A program made the translations under genes and the position numbers. From assembly GCA_050944015.1 (NCBI GenBank), contig JBMNQG010000081.1:1-5514 (forward strand): DNA of 5,514 bases, in the 5' to 3' direction. Under the pieces are notes generated by a model, which was not told the DNA's origin, did no database searches, and saw nothing but the letters and a program-made list of their open reading frames with translations. Origin of the DNA: DUOX01 sp050944015 (GTDB lineage: Bacteria > Bacillota > Clostridia > Oscillospirales > Oscillospiraceae). Position 1 is the first letter of the stretch; every line of letters begins with the position of its first letter. Of the stretch, positions 1 through 5,434 are shown piece after piece.

Positions 1-592
1 ATATGGTCTGGCCGATGTTCGTGTTGACGGCGCCGGGGGCGATGGCGTTACAGCGTATGTTCAGCTTGGCGTACTGGAAGCCCACATTCTTGGTAAGGCC
101 CACCACGGCGTGCTTGGAGGCGGTGTAAGCCGCTCCGGCCCTGGAGCCCAGCAGCCCGCCAGCGGAGGCTATGTTCACAATGACGCCGCCTTTCTTCTCG
201 ATAAAAATAGGAAGCACTTTCCTGATGGTGCGCATGGGGCCCGTGGCGTTGACTGCAAAGACCCTTTCCCAAAGGTCGTCGGTCACTGAACCAGCGGGGA
301 CAAAGTTATCCATGATGCCGGCGTTGTTCACCAGGATGTCAACGGTGCCGAAGGTGTTGACGGTGGCGTCCACCAGGTTCTGCACGTCCTCTTCCTTGGC
401 CACGTTGGCCTTGACGGCCTTGGCAACGCCGCCCTTGGCCTTTATTTCCTCAACGACACACTCTGCCCTCCCGGAGTCCATGTCGGAAACTACGACCTTG
501 GCGCCTTCCTCGGCAAACAGGATGGCCATTGCGCGTCCCATGCCGCTTCCCGCGCCGGTAATGATGGCGATTTTGTTGTCAAGTCTACCCAT
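1..592 (-). CDS. SDR-family NAD(P)-dependent oxidoreductase, C-terminus cut by window edge
   Basis: Cytoplasmic Rossmann-fold short-chain dehydrogenase/reductase; 197 residues are visible and about 50 C-terminal residues of the usual 245-260 lie outside. Seen in the sequence: the cofactor glycine motif TGAGSGMG (residues 12-19), an acidic residue at the end of strand beta-2 (VVVSDMD, D37), NNAG (89-92), N115, catalytic S143 in NIASAGG, the YTASK catalytic pair Y156/K160, and the PG turn at 186-187. D37 usually favours NAD(H) over NADP(H), by family knowledge. The start ATG (590-592) follows a strong Shine-Dalgarno, AAAGGAGGAGC on the minus strand (about 599-609). The gene is transcribed away from the pst operon, and nothing links it to phosphate. 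FabG-type 3-oxoacyl-ACP reductases, sugar/polyol dehydrogenases and hydroxysteroid dehydrogenases share these motifs, so the substrate cannot be assigned. Family call firm, substrate unknown. Confidence 0.93.
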   Translation of the reverse strand, partial: MGRLDNKIAIITGAGSGMGRAMAILFAEEGAKVVVSDMDSGRAECVVEEIKAKGGVAKAVKANVAKEEDVQNLVDATVNTFGTVDILVNNAGIMDNFVPAGSVTDDLWERVFAVNATGPMRTIRKVLPIFIEKKGGVIVNIASAGGLLGSRAGAAYTASKHAVVGLTKNVGFQYAKLNIRCNAIAPGAVNTNIGQTI

Positions 593-647
593 TATACAGC
601 TCCTCCTTTATTGCAAGTTAAAGTTTAGTATATTTCATTTTATGCAT

Positions 648-676
648 ATAATACCAGCGAATCTCTCTTCAGGCAA
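648..676 (-). promoter_or_regulatory. Sigma-A-like extended -10 promoter for the SDR gene
   Basis: On the minus strand, -35 TTGCCT (671-676; 4/6 to TTGACA) lies 17 nt from -10 TATTAT (648-653; 5/6 to TATAAT). TGG immediately precedes the -10, giving a TGn extended -10. Predicted transcription starts near 641, leaving a 5' leader of about 50 nt before the SDR start codon. Spacing and the TGn element make this the best minus-strand promoter in the gap. It is a motif match only. Confidence 0.6.
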
Positions 677-794
677 TAGTCTTTTTTTACAATATTTCCT
701 TGAGAGATTTAGCTATAATTCCAGTTAGATTTTTGCTGCATTTTAGTGAATTTATTAACATTAATGTCCCAAAAAGTTATAATTTTAACCAGAA

Positions 795-808
795 TGATAA
801 ATTTATCA
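795..808. repeat. Perfect 14-bp palindrome, possible operator
   Basis: TGATAAATTTATCA reads identically on both strands. It sits mid-gap, about 120 bp upstream of the SDR -35 and 60 bp upstream of the candidate + strand promoter. The TGA half-sites are 8 nt apart, whereas FNR and CRP half-sites (TGA...TCA) are 6 apart, so it fits neither class. In AT-rich DNA such palindromes can arise by chance; an operator role is inference. Confidence 0.35.
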
Positions 809-867
809 CGGTCTTGAAAAACCGCAAAATGGTTAATTAATTATCTAACAGGGCGCTGAATAAAAAA

Positions 868-897
868 TTCACAATTTGCAATAAATGCAATTATAAC
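868..897 (+). promoter_or_regulatory. Candidate sigma-A promoter reading toward the pst operon
   Basis: -35 TTCACA (868-873; 5/6) and -10 TATAAC (892-897; 5/6) are 18 nt apart. Transcription would start near 904 and give a leader of about 250 nt before pstS. This is the best-matching + strand pair in the gap, but a second, Pho-activated start nearer the gene is possible because such promoters often lack a good -35. Confidence 0.4.
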
Positions 898-907
898 TTG
901 CAAATTG
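872..907. repeat. 10-bp perfect inverted repeat overlapping the pst-side promoter
   Basis: CAATTTGCAA (872-881) and its exact complement TTGCAAATTG (898-907) are separated by 16 nt. One arm lies in the -35/-10 spacer and the other begins right after the -10, so a protein bound here would occlude RNA polymerase. A third related ATGCAA lies between the arms at 885-890. The arm centres are 26 bp apart, about two and a half helical turns. An operator function is inferred from placement only. Confidence 0.4.
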
Positions 908-1064
908 ACCGGGGAAATTGCGGTAGGGGCAGGGGCTGATGAATAAAAGGGCGGACTGGAGGTCAAAGTTCGGCGGCGGAAAGATATTTGCCTGCGGGCC
1001 GGAATAAAATGTTAGGAGCGGAAAGCAACGCCCGATGCAAGACAGAAGGCAAAAAGGGTAAAAA

Positions 1065-1107
1065 TTTTGCATGTATTAACATTGGAGTTATTGCATACCT
1101 CTATTAG
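1065..1107 (+). promoter_or_regulatory. Weak candidate PhoP box with -10 upstream of pstS
   Basis: Three T-rich hexamers repeat every 11 nt: TTTTGC (1065-1070), TTAACA (1076-1081) and GTTATT (1087-1092). TATTAG, a possible -10, follows at 1102-1107. The Gram-positive PhoP site is known as direct TTAACA-like repeats with 5-nt spacers. Only the middle hexamer is a full match, so this is tentative. The expected role would be induction of pst during phosphate limitation. Confidence 0.25.
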
Positions 1108-1155
1108 GCAGGAGCTGAAAAAGGATTTAAAAACGTATTAAAAGGAGAAAAGCGC

Positions 1156-1989
1156 ATGAAAAGGTTGCTTGTGATTAGTCTTGCCCTGGGTCTTCTCCTG
1201 GCGTCCGGCTGCAGCGGGAAAGGCGGCACCGGCATTACGGTGGTTTCCCGGGAGGAGGGCTCCGGCACCAGGGCGGCCTTCGTGGAACTGACGGGGATTC
1301 TATCCGAGGGCGCGGACAATACCACCCAGGATGCTGAAATCACCAACAGCACCGCCGTGATGATAGCCACGGTGGAGGGGAATGTGAACGCCATCGGCTA
1401 CATATCGCTGTGCTCCATGAACAGCTCCGTCAAGGCAGTGAAGGTGGACGGGGTGGCGGCCACCCCGGAGAACGTTAAAAACGGCTCCTACCCCATCGCA
1501 AGGCCCTTTATTATTGCAGCGAAGGAGGGCTTGAGCGGAGCGGCCAGTGATTTTGTAAATTTCATCCTGAGCGACGAGGGACAGAGAATTGTGGAGGAAG
1601 AGGGCTACATTGGAGTTTGGGGCGGCGATGAGTACAACGGCGCCGGCATGCGCGGGAAGGTTACGCTGGCAGGCTCCACGTCCGTGGCGCCGGTTATTGA
1701 GGCCCTGGCCGAGGCTTACAGGGAGCTGAACCCGGAAGTGGAGATAGAAATCCAGCAGACGGGCTCCACGGCGGGTGTTATTTCGGCAATCGAAGGGGTG
1801 TGCGATTTGGGCATGGCATCCCGGCGGCTGAAGGACAGCGAGCTGGAGGCTGGTCTTACACCCGTGGTCATAGCCATGGACGGGATAGCCGTTATTGTAA
1901 ATAAGGCCAGCGGCGTCGATTCCCTTACCAGTGAACAGATAAGAAAGATTTTCACCGGGGAGATTACGGATTGGTCGGAATTGAGATAG
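1156..1989 (+). CDS. pstS: Phosphate ABC transporter substrate-binding lipoprotein, PstS-like, circularly permuted
   Basis: Extracytoplasmic phosphate-binding component of the Pst importer, 277 aa. Residues 1-18 are a lipoprotein signal peptide (MKR, hydrophobic core, ASGC) with lipid-anchored C19. Segment order is unusual. Residues 26-154 match the usual C-terminal half: VVSREEGSGTR (29-39; likely ligands R32, S36, T38), NAIGYISL (78-85), VKVDGV, RPF (116-118), DFVNFILSDEGQRIVEEEGY (132-151). An 11-residue linker (155-165) follows, then residues 166-277 match the usual N-terminal half: GKVTLAGSTS (167-176), QTGSTAGV (201-208), CDLGMASRRLKD (216-227; D217), DGIAVIVN (242-249), IRKIFTGEITDW (262-273). 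All expected segments occur once and no frameshift is needed. AAAGGAG at 1141-1147 lies 8 nt before the ATG. It is first in the operon and the only binding protein present, so it probably supplies PstCAB. Confidence 0.9.
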   Translation: MKRLLVISLALGLLLASGCSGKGGTGITVVSREEGSGTRAAFVELTGILSEGADNTTQDAEITNSTAVMIATVEGNVNAIGYISLCSMNSSVKAVKVDGVAATPENVKNGSYPIARPFIIAAKEGLSGAASDFVNFILSDEGQRIVEEEGYIGVWGGDEYNGAGMRGKVTLAGSTSVAPVIEALAEAYRELNPEVEIEIQQTGSTAGVISAIEGVCDLGMASRRLKDSELEAGLTPVVIAMDGIAVIVNKASGVDSLTSEQIRKIFTGEITDWSELR

Positions 1990-1991
1990 GC

Positions 1992-2009
1992 GCGGGCCTG
2001 CTCGCCCGT
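1992..2009 (+). other. Intercistronic hairpin between pstS and pstC
   Basis: CGGGC (1993-1997) pairs with GCCCG (2004-2008) around the 6-nt loop CTGCTC, with a possible G-U closing pair at 1992/2009. It begins 3 nt after the pstS stop and ends just before the pstC ribosome binding site. No T-run follows, so it is not a standard terminator. In many transport operons such a hairpin stabilises the binding-protein mRNA so that this protein exceeds the membrane components; applying that here is inference. Confidence 0.5.
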
Positions 2010-2020
2010 TAGGAGGGGCT

Positions 2021-2872
2021 ATGAAGCGGTTCAGGGAGAAGTTGATGAACGTAGTTTTCATGCTGGCGGCTGGGACCTCTATTTTCGCGGTGGCGCTGAT
2101 AAGCGTGTTCCTGTTTGCCAACGGGTTTCCCGCCATAGCGGAAATAGGGCTGTTTGAATTCATGCTGGGCACGAAGTGGAAGCCCATGGAGGGGCTGTTC
2201 GGAATCCTGCCCATGATACTGGGCAGCGTTTATGTGACCGCCGGCGCGCTCATTATCGGAGTGCCCCTGGGGATACTCTGCGCCATATTTTTGGCCAGAT
2301 TCTGTCCCAAAAGGCTTTATGGGGTTTTAAAGCCGGCGATTGAACTCATGGCCGGTATTCCATCCATTGTTTACGGCTTTTTCGGGCTGACGGCGATAGT
2401 GCCCGCAGTACAGGGCCTGTTCGGGGGGAGCGGGAAAGGTATACTTACTGCATCCATACTGCTGGGCGTTATGATACTGCCCACCGTCATAGGCGTGGCG
2501 GAGTCGGCAATCAGGGCGGTGCCGGAAAGCTATTACGAGGGGGCCCTTGCCCTGGGGGCGACTCACGAGCAGAGCGTGTTCGGCGTGGTCGTCCCCGCCG
2601 CAAAGTCCGGCACCATGGCGGGGGTGATACTGGGCATAGGCAGGGCCATTGGCGAAACCATGGCGGTGGTCATGGTGGCGGGGAACCAGGCGGTTATCCC
2701 CAAGGGGATACTTAGCGGCGTGAGGACCATGACGGCCAACATAGTCCTGGAGATGGCCTATGCCGCCGAGCTTCACAGGGACGCACTTATTGCGACGGCC
2801 GTAGTGCTCTTCGTCTTTATACTTATAATAAATGTCTCCTTCTCGCTGATAAAAGGAAAGGAGGAGCAATGA
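2021..2872 (+). CDS. pstC: Phosphate ABC transporter permease PstC
   Basis: One of the two membrane subunits that form the phosphate channel with PstA; 283 aa, normal for the family. Hydrophobic segments fit six transmembrane helices at roughly residues 11-33, 62-92, 106-128, 141-159, 199-220 and 256-278. Seen motifs: the PstC/PstA signature MAGIPSIVYGFFGL (110-123), the coupling-loop region VPESYYEGALALGAT (167-181) that contacts the ATPase, and GIGRAIGETMAVV (205-217), whose charged R/E pair is conserved in Pst permeases. PstC rather than PstA is supported by the position directly after pstS, by GRAIGETMAVVMVAGN, and by the following gene matching PstA. AGGAGGGG (2011-2018) gives a tight but strong ribosome binding site. 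The 3' end overlaps pstA by ATGA (2869-2872), consistent with translational coupling and equal subunit amounts. Confidence 0.95.
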   Translation: MKRFREKLMNVVFMLAAGTSIFAVALISVFLFANGFPAIAEIGLFEFMLGTKWKPMEGLFGILPMILGSVYVTAGALIIGVPLGILCAIFLARFCPKRLYGVLKPAIELMAGIPSIVYGFFGLTAIVPAVQGLFGGSGKGILTASILLGVMILPTVIGVAESAIRAVPESYYEGALALGATHEQSVFGVVVPAAKSGTMAGVILGIGRAIGETMAVVMVAGNQAVIPKGILSGVRTMTANIVLEMAYAAELHRDALIATAVVLFVFILIINVSFSLIKGKEEQ

Positions 2873-3735
2873 AGAATACAGGCAGGAGGGCGGTGAGTCG
2901 GAGGCTGCGGGAATATAAAAAGCACCCCGCTTCGGCGGCGCTGGCGTCGCTGACCGTTCTTGCCGCCGCCGTCACCGCGGGAATACTGGCGTTTCTCATA
3001 GGCTATATACTGATAAAAGGCATCCCAAATATTAAGCCCGAGCTTTTTAAATGGGAATACACGGCAAGGAACGTTTCCATGACCCCCGCCATAGTAAACA
3101 CAGTCATAATTACGGCCCTTTCTCTTGTGATATCCGTGCCCCTGGGCATGGGGACGGCCATATATTTGACGGAATACGCCAGGCGGGGCAACAAAATTGT
3201 AAAGCTTGTCCGAATAACGGCGGAAACCCTGGCGGGGATTCCCTCCATTGTATACGGGCTGTTCGGGTTCCTGCTGTTCGTCGTGACCTGCGGATGGGGC
3301 TTTTCCATACTCTCGGGGGCCATGACCCTGTCCGTAATGGTGCTTCCCCTTATAATGCGCACCACGGAGGAGGCCATCCGCTCCGTACCGGACAGCTACC
3401 GGGAGGGCAGCTACGGACTGGGGGCAGGCCGGCTGCGCACAGTGTTGAAGATTGTCGTGCCTTCCGCCATGCCCGGCATTCTGTCGGGGATTATTCTGAG
3501 CATAGGGAGGATTGTGGGGGAGACTGCAGCCTTAATCTTCACGGCGGGTACCGTGGCCAGGGTGCCCGCCAGCGTAATGTCTTCCGGCAGAACCCTGGCG
3601 GTGCACATGTACGCGCTGCTTACCGAGGGGCTTTACACCAAGCAGGCTTACGCCACGGCCGTGGTGCTCCTTGTGCTGGTGATATTCATCAACTGGCTGT
3701 CAAACCGCCTGGCCAAGGCGGTGGTAAAGAGGTGA
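2869..3735 (+). CDS. pstA: Phosphate ABC transporter permease PstA
   Basis: Second membrane subunit of the Pst channel, 288 aa. A basic N-terminus (residues 1-20) precedes the first helix (about 24-50). Further hydrophobic stretches lie near 73-100, 118-140, 145-163, 203-227 and 262-281, which fits six transmembrane helices. Signature segments: LAGIPSIVYGLFGFLLF (121-137), the ATPase-contacting loop VPDSYREGSYGLGAG (173-187), and SIGRIVGETAALIFTAGT (211-228). GETAALIFTAG is the PstA form of the motif that reads GETMAVVMVAG in PstC. The start overlaps the pstC stop by 4 nt, and AAAGGAGGAG (2857-2866) lies inside the end of pstC. The stop is 8 nt before the pstB ATG. PstA pairs with PstC as a heterodimer and each couples to one PstB protomer of the ATPase dimer. 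Confidence 0.95.
   Translation: MKNTGRRAVSRRLREYKKHPASAALASLTVLAAAVTAGILAFLIGYILIKGIPNIKPELFKWEYTARNVSMTPAIVNTVIITALSLVISVPLGMGTAIYLTEYARRGNKIVKLVRITAETLAGIPSIVYGLFGFLLFVVTCGWGFSILSGAMTLSVMVLPLIMRTTEEAIRSVPDSYREGSYGLGAGRLRTVLKIVVPSAMPGILSGIILSIGRIVGETAALIFTAGTVARVPASVMSSGRTLAVHMYALLTEGLYTKQAYATAVVLLVLVIFINWLSNRLAKAVVKR
3728..3734 (+). promoter_or_regulatory. Ribosome binding site that sets the pstB start
   Basis: AGAGGTG lies 9 nt before ATG 3744 and overlaps the pstA stop codon (TGA 3733-3735). It favours ATG 3744 over the in-frame GTG at 3732, which would have to use poorer upstream sequence. Ribosomes ending pstA would finish on top of this site, suggesting coupled translation. Confidence 0.65.
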
Positions 3736-3743
3736 CACGAAAG

Positions 3744-4499
3744 ATGGGCAGGTATAAGTTTGAAATAAGCAATCTGGACCTTTATTACGGCGATTTCAGG
3801 GCCCTGCGGGGAATCAGCATGAGCATACCGGCCAACGAGATAACGGCTTTCATAGGCCCCTCCGGCTGCGGGAAGTCGACCCTGCTGAAAACCTTAAACC
3901 GCATGAACGACTTGGTGGAGGGCTGCAGGGTTACCGGAAAGGTGCTGCTGGACGGGGAGGACATATATGGGGACATTGACGTAGACCTTTTGCGAAAGCG
4001 GGTAGGCATGGTGTTTCAGAAACCCAACCCCTTCCCCATGAGCGTGTACGACAACGTGGCCTTCGGACCCCGCACACATGGGGTGCGCTCCAGAGCAAAG
4101 CTGGACGAAATCGTGGAAAAGTCCCTGCGGGACGCCGCTCTTTGGGACGAGGTGAAGGACCGGTTGAAAAAAAGCGCCTTGGGCCTGTCCGGAGGGCAGC
4201 AGCAGCGGCTTTGCATAGCCCGGGCTCTGGCGGTTCAGCCGGAGGTACTCCTGATGGACGAGCCGACCAGCGCCCTGGACCCCATTTCCACGTCAAAAAT
4301 AGAAGAACTTGCCATCGAGCTAAAAAAAGACTACACTTTTATTATAGTTACCCACAACATGCAGCAGGCGGCCAGGATATCGGACAAAACCGCGTTTTTC
4401 CTCATGGGAGAGCTGATTGAATACGGCAGGACGGAAAGGATCTTCTCCTTTCCTATGGACAGACGCACCGAGGACTACATAACCGGGAGGTTCGGATGA
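3744..4499 (+). CDS. pstB: Phosphate ABC transporter ATP-binding protein PstB
   Basis: Cytoplasmic ATPase of the phosphate importer, 251 aa, the usual PstB length. Motifs in order: Walker A GPSGCGKST (38-46), TLNRMNDL typical of PstB (50-57), Q-loop Q92 in VFQKPNPFPMSVYDNVAFGPR (90-110), ABC signature LSGGQ (148-152), Walker B LLMDEP with catalytic E173 (169-174), D-loop SALD (176-179) and switch H204 in IVTHNMQQAAR. QKPNPFPMS..DN and the NRMNDL stretch separate PstB from other ABC ATPases. The frame stays open far upstream through pstA, but that is overlap noise. ATG 3744 is chosen because AGAGGTG (3728-3734) sits 9 nt before it and the protein then starts at the usual N-terminus. GTG 3732, which overlaps the pstA stop, is a less likely alternative. 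It overlaps phoU by 4 nt. Confidence 0.97.
   Translation: MGRYKFEISNLDLYYGDFRALRGISMSIPANEITAFIGPSGCGKSTLLKTLNRMNDLVEGCRVTGKVLLDGEDIYGDIDVDLLRKRVGMVFQKPNPFPMSVYDNVAFGPRTHGVRSRAKLDEIVEKSLRDAALWDEVKDRLKKSALGLSGGQQQRLCIARALAVQPEVLLMDEPTSALDPISTSKIEELAIELKKDYTFIIVTHNMQQAARISDKTAFFLMGELIEYGRTERIFSFPMDRRTEDYITGRFG
4485..4490 (+). promoter_or_regulatory. Ribosome binding site before tandem phoU start codons
   Basis: GGGAGG near the end of pstB precedes ATGATG. Spacing is 5 nt to ATG 4496 and 8 nt to ATG 4499. The first ATG overlaps the pstB stop as ATGA, while the second has more typical spacing. The true PhoU N-terminus may therefore be one residue shorter than annotated. Confidence 0.6.
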
Positions 4500-5176
4500 T
4501 GCGGAGCCGTTTTGAGCATCAGCTTGAGACGCTGAACGCGGAGCTTATAGAAATGGGTGCCCTATGCAAGGAGGCTATGGCCCTGGCCGTTAGAGCCCTC
4601 CTTGAAGACGACGAAACCCTGCCGCCGAAAGTCTTTTCCATCGACAGCGAAATCGACCGGAAGGAAAGGGACATCGAAAGCCTTTGCATAAAGCTGCTTC
4701 TGCGTCAGCAGCCTGTGGCCCGGGACCTGCGCCTTATTTCCTCCGCTTTGAAGATGATTTCGGACATGGAGAGGATTGGAGACCAGGCAGCAGATATTGC
4801 CGAGTTATCAAAGCATATCGACGGCAACAACACCGTGGAAAGCATTCACATCAGGGACATGGCCCTGGCCGCCAGCAGAATGGTTAAGGAAAGCGTGGAA
4901 TCCTTTGTGAAAAAGGACCTGGAGCTGGCAAGGGCGGTTATGGCCTACGATGACGTGGTGGACCGCCTGTTCCACCAGGTAAAAGCAGAGCTTATCCAAA
5001 TCCTGGCCAGGGACAGCAGCAGCGCCGGCTTGTGCCTTGACCTTTTGATGATTGCCAAGTATTTTGAGCGCATAGGGGACCACGCGGTGAACATTGCCGA
5101 ATGGGTGGAATATTCCCTGACGGGACAGCGCACCGACAACGAGGGAGAGCAGAAGCGACCTAAGGTGGGCAAGTGA
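4496..5176 (+). CDS. phoU: Phosphate signalling and transport regulator PhoU
   Basis: Cytoplasmic all-helical regulator that in known systems connects the Pst transporter to the Pho sensor kinase and restrains phosphate uptake when phosphate is plentiful. It is 226 aa, normal for PhoU (about 215-240). Two homologous three-helix-bundle repeats are visible, each with the family metal-cluster motif: ERIGDQAADIAE (92-103; E92, D96, D100) and ERIGDHAVNIAEWVEY (191-206; E191, D195, with N199 at the third position). Other typical features are RQQPVARDLRLI (70-81) and DVVDRLFHQV (153-162). The C-terminus (209-226) is a polar, probably disordered tail. It ends the operon as in most pstSCAB-phoU clusters and overlaps pstB by ATGA. 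No sensor kinase or response regulator gene is visible, so its signalling partner lies elsewhere or just beyond the window. Confidence 0.95.
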   Translation: MMRSRFEHQLETLNAELIEMGALCKEAMALAVRALLEDDETLPPKVFSIDSEIDRKERDIESLCIKLLLRQQPVARDLRLISSALKMISDMERIGDQAADIAELSKHIDGNNTVESIHIRDMALAASRMVKESVESFVKKDLELARAVMAYDDVVDRLFHQVKAELIQILARDSSSAGLCLDLLMIAKYFERIGDHAVNIAEWVEYSLTGQRTDNEGEQKRPKVGK

Positions 5177-5216
5177 TTTATTTCCTAAAAGACGACAGCA
5201 GCATTTGAAAGCCGGT

Positions 5217-5325
5217 AATTATACCCAGAACAGCCAGAGTATGGAGGCCGCGGGGTTCTCCAAGCACTCCGGATATGATATTTTCCAAATTCTGCTTTAA
5301 TTTTTTTATTTTTCTGGGTATTATT
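5217..5325. repeat. Long-range inverted repeat downstream of phoU
   Basis: ATACCCAGAA (5221-5230) is exactly complementary to TTCTGGGTAT (5312-5321). Beyond one mismatch the pairing resumes for 3 bp (5217-5219 with 5323-5325), giving 14-nt arms with a single mismatch around 81 nt. The enclosed DNA contains a 5-bp stem, TGGAG/CTCCA (5242-5246 with 5258-5262). It could be the closing stem of a structured transcript, a termination or processing element, or a decayed small mobile element. No known family was recognised. Confidence 0.5.
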
Positions 5326-5368
5326 TGAAACATTACGCCTGGGAATTTCGTCTATATAAAAGCCAAAT

Positions 5369-5382
5369 GCCGGTAAGCCGGC
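5369..5382 (+). other. GC-rich hairpin upstream of the last gene
   Basis: GCCGG (5369-5373) pairs with CCGGC (5378-5382) around the loop TAAG, with a possible T-G pair outside. The following bases (GACTTAATTATG) have no T-run, so this is a poor terminator match. GCCGGTAA also occurs at 5211-5218. The hairpin lies 24 nt before the -35 of the next gene, so it is upstream of that transcript. Confidence 0.4.
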
Positions 5383-5405
5383 GACTTAATTATGTTGTAG
5401 GGCGG

Positions 5406-5434
5406 TTGACAAAACCTTCCTTGCATGCTACTGT
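5406..5434 (+). promoter_or_regulatory. Strong sigma-A promoter with extended -10 for the final gene
   Basis: A perfect -35 TTGACA (5406-5411) is followed after 17 nt by TACTGT (5429-5434). The -10 matches only 3/6 but keeps the key TA...T bases and is preceded by TGC, the TGn extended -10. Transcription would start near 5441, giving a leader of about 40 nt. The gene after phoU therefore probably has its own transcript. Confidence 0.65.

Larger units (their letters stand above)
593..1155. other. Divergent intergenic region, AT-rich with a GC-rich island
   Basis: About 560 nt separate the SDR and pst start codons with no convincing protein gene. 593-870 is very AT-rich and holds the SDR promoter and leader plus two perfect palindromes (758-767 and 795-808). 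868-907 has a candidate + strand promoter overlapped by an inverted repeat. 910-1060 is noticeably GC- and purine-rich, with a possible nested stem (987-1053) and a 22-codon ORF (939-1007). 1061-1110 carries TTGCAT twice and a TTAACA hexamer near the pst start. The TGCA core with flanking A/T recurs across the region (611, 876, 885, 898, 1035, 1068, 1091). No recognised riboswitch, tRNA or other RNA family was identified by eye. Confidence 0.7.

Noticed and set aside
171..728. 185-codon + strand ORF opposite the SDR gene
   Set aside because: The minus strand encodes all SDR catalytic motifs here. The + frame has no family features and runs into the AT-rich gap.
795..808. FNR or CRP site
   Set aside because: The TGA and TCA half-sites are 8 nt apart rather than 6, and the flanking conserved bases are absent.
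869..1072. 67-codon minus-strand ORF across the GC-rich island
   Set aside because: There is no Shine-Dalgarno before ATG 1072, it covers the promoter/inverted-repeat area, and it shows no recognisable domain.
1156..1989. pstS as a frameshifted or truncated pseudogene
   Set aside because: Both halves are complete with all ligand segments in one open frame, and a good signal peptide and ribosome binding site are present. The order, not the content, is abnormal. No leftover pstS-like sequence was seen on either side.
1300..2214. 304-codon open frame on the minus strand across pstS and pstC
   Set aside because: It lies antisense to two genes with clear family motifs, spans their junction, and its translation is rich in H, R, G and P without domain signatures. 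It is a GC-driven shadow.
3051..3743. Upstream extension of the pstB frame by 231 codons, read as a fusion protein
   Set aside because: It runs out of frame through pstA, which is intact with PstA motifs. The translation is low-complexity His/Gly/Arg-rich, and a ribosome binding site supports ATG 3744.
5341..5410. c-di-GMP-type riboswitch before the last gene
   Set aside because: A short GCCAAA...CCGG/CCGG...GAC resemblance was noticed, but the conserved GACGCAAAGC-like core is missing and the stretch lies upstream of the predicted transcription start.
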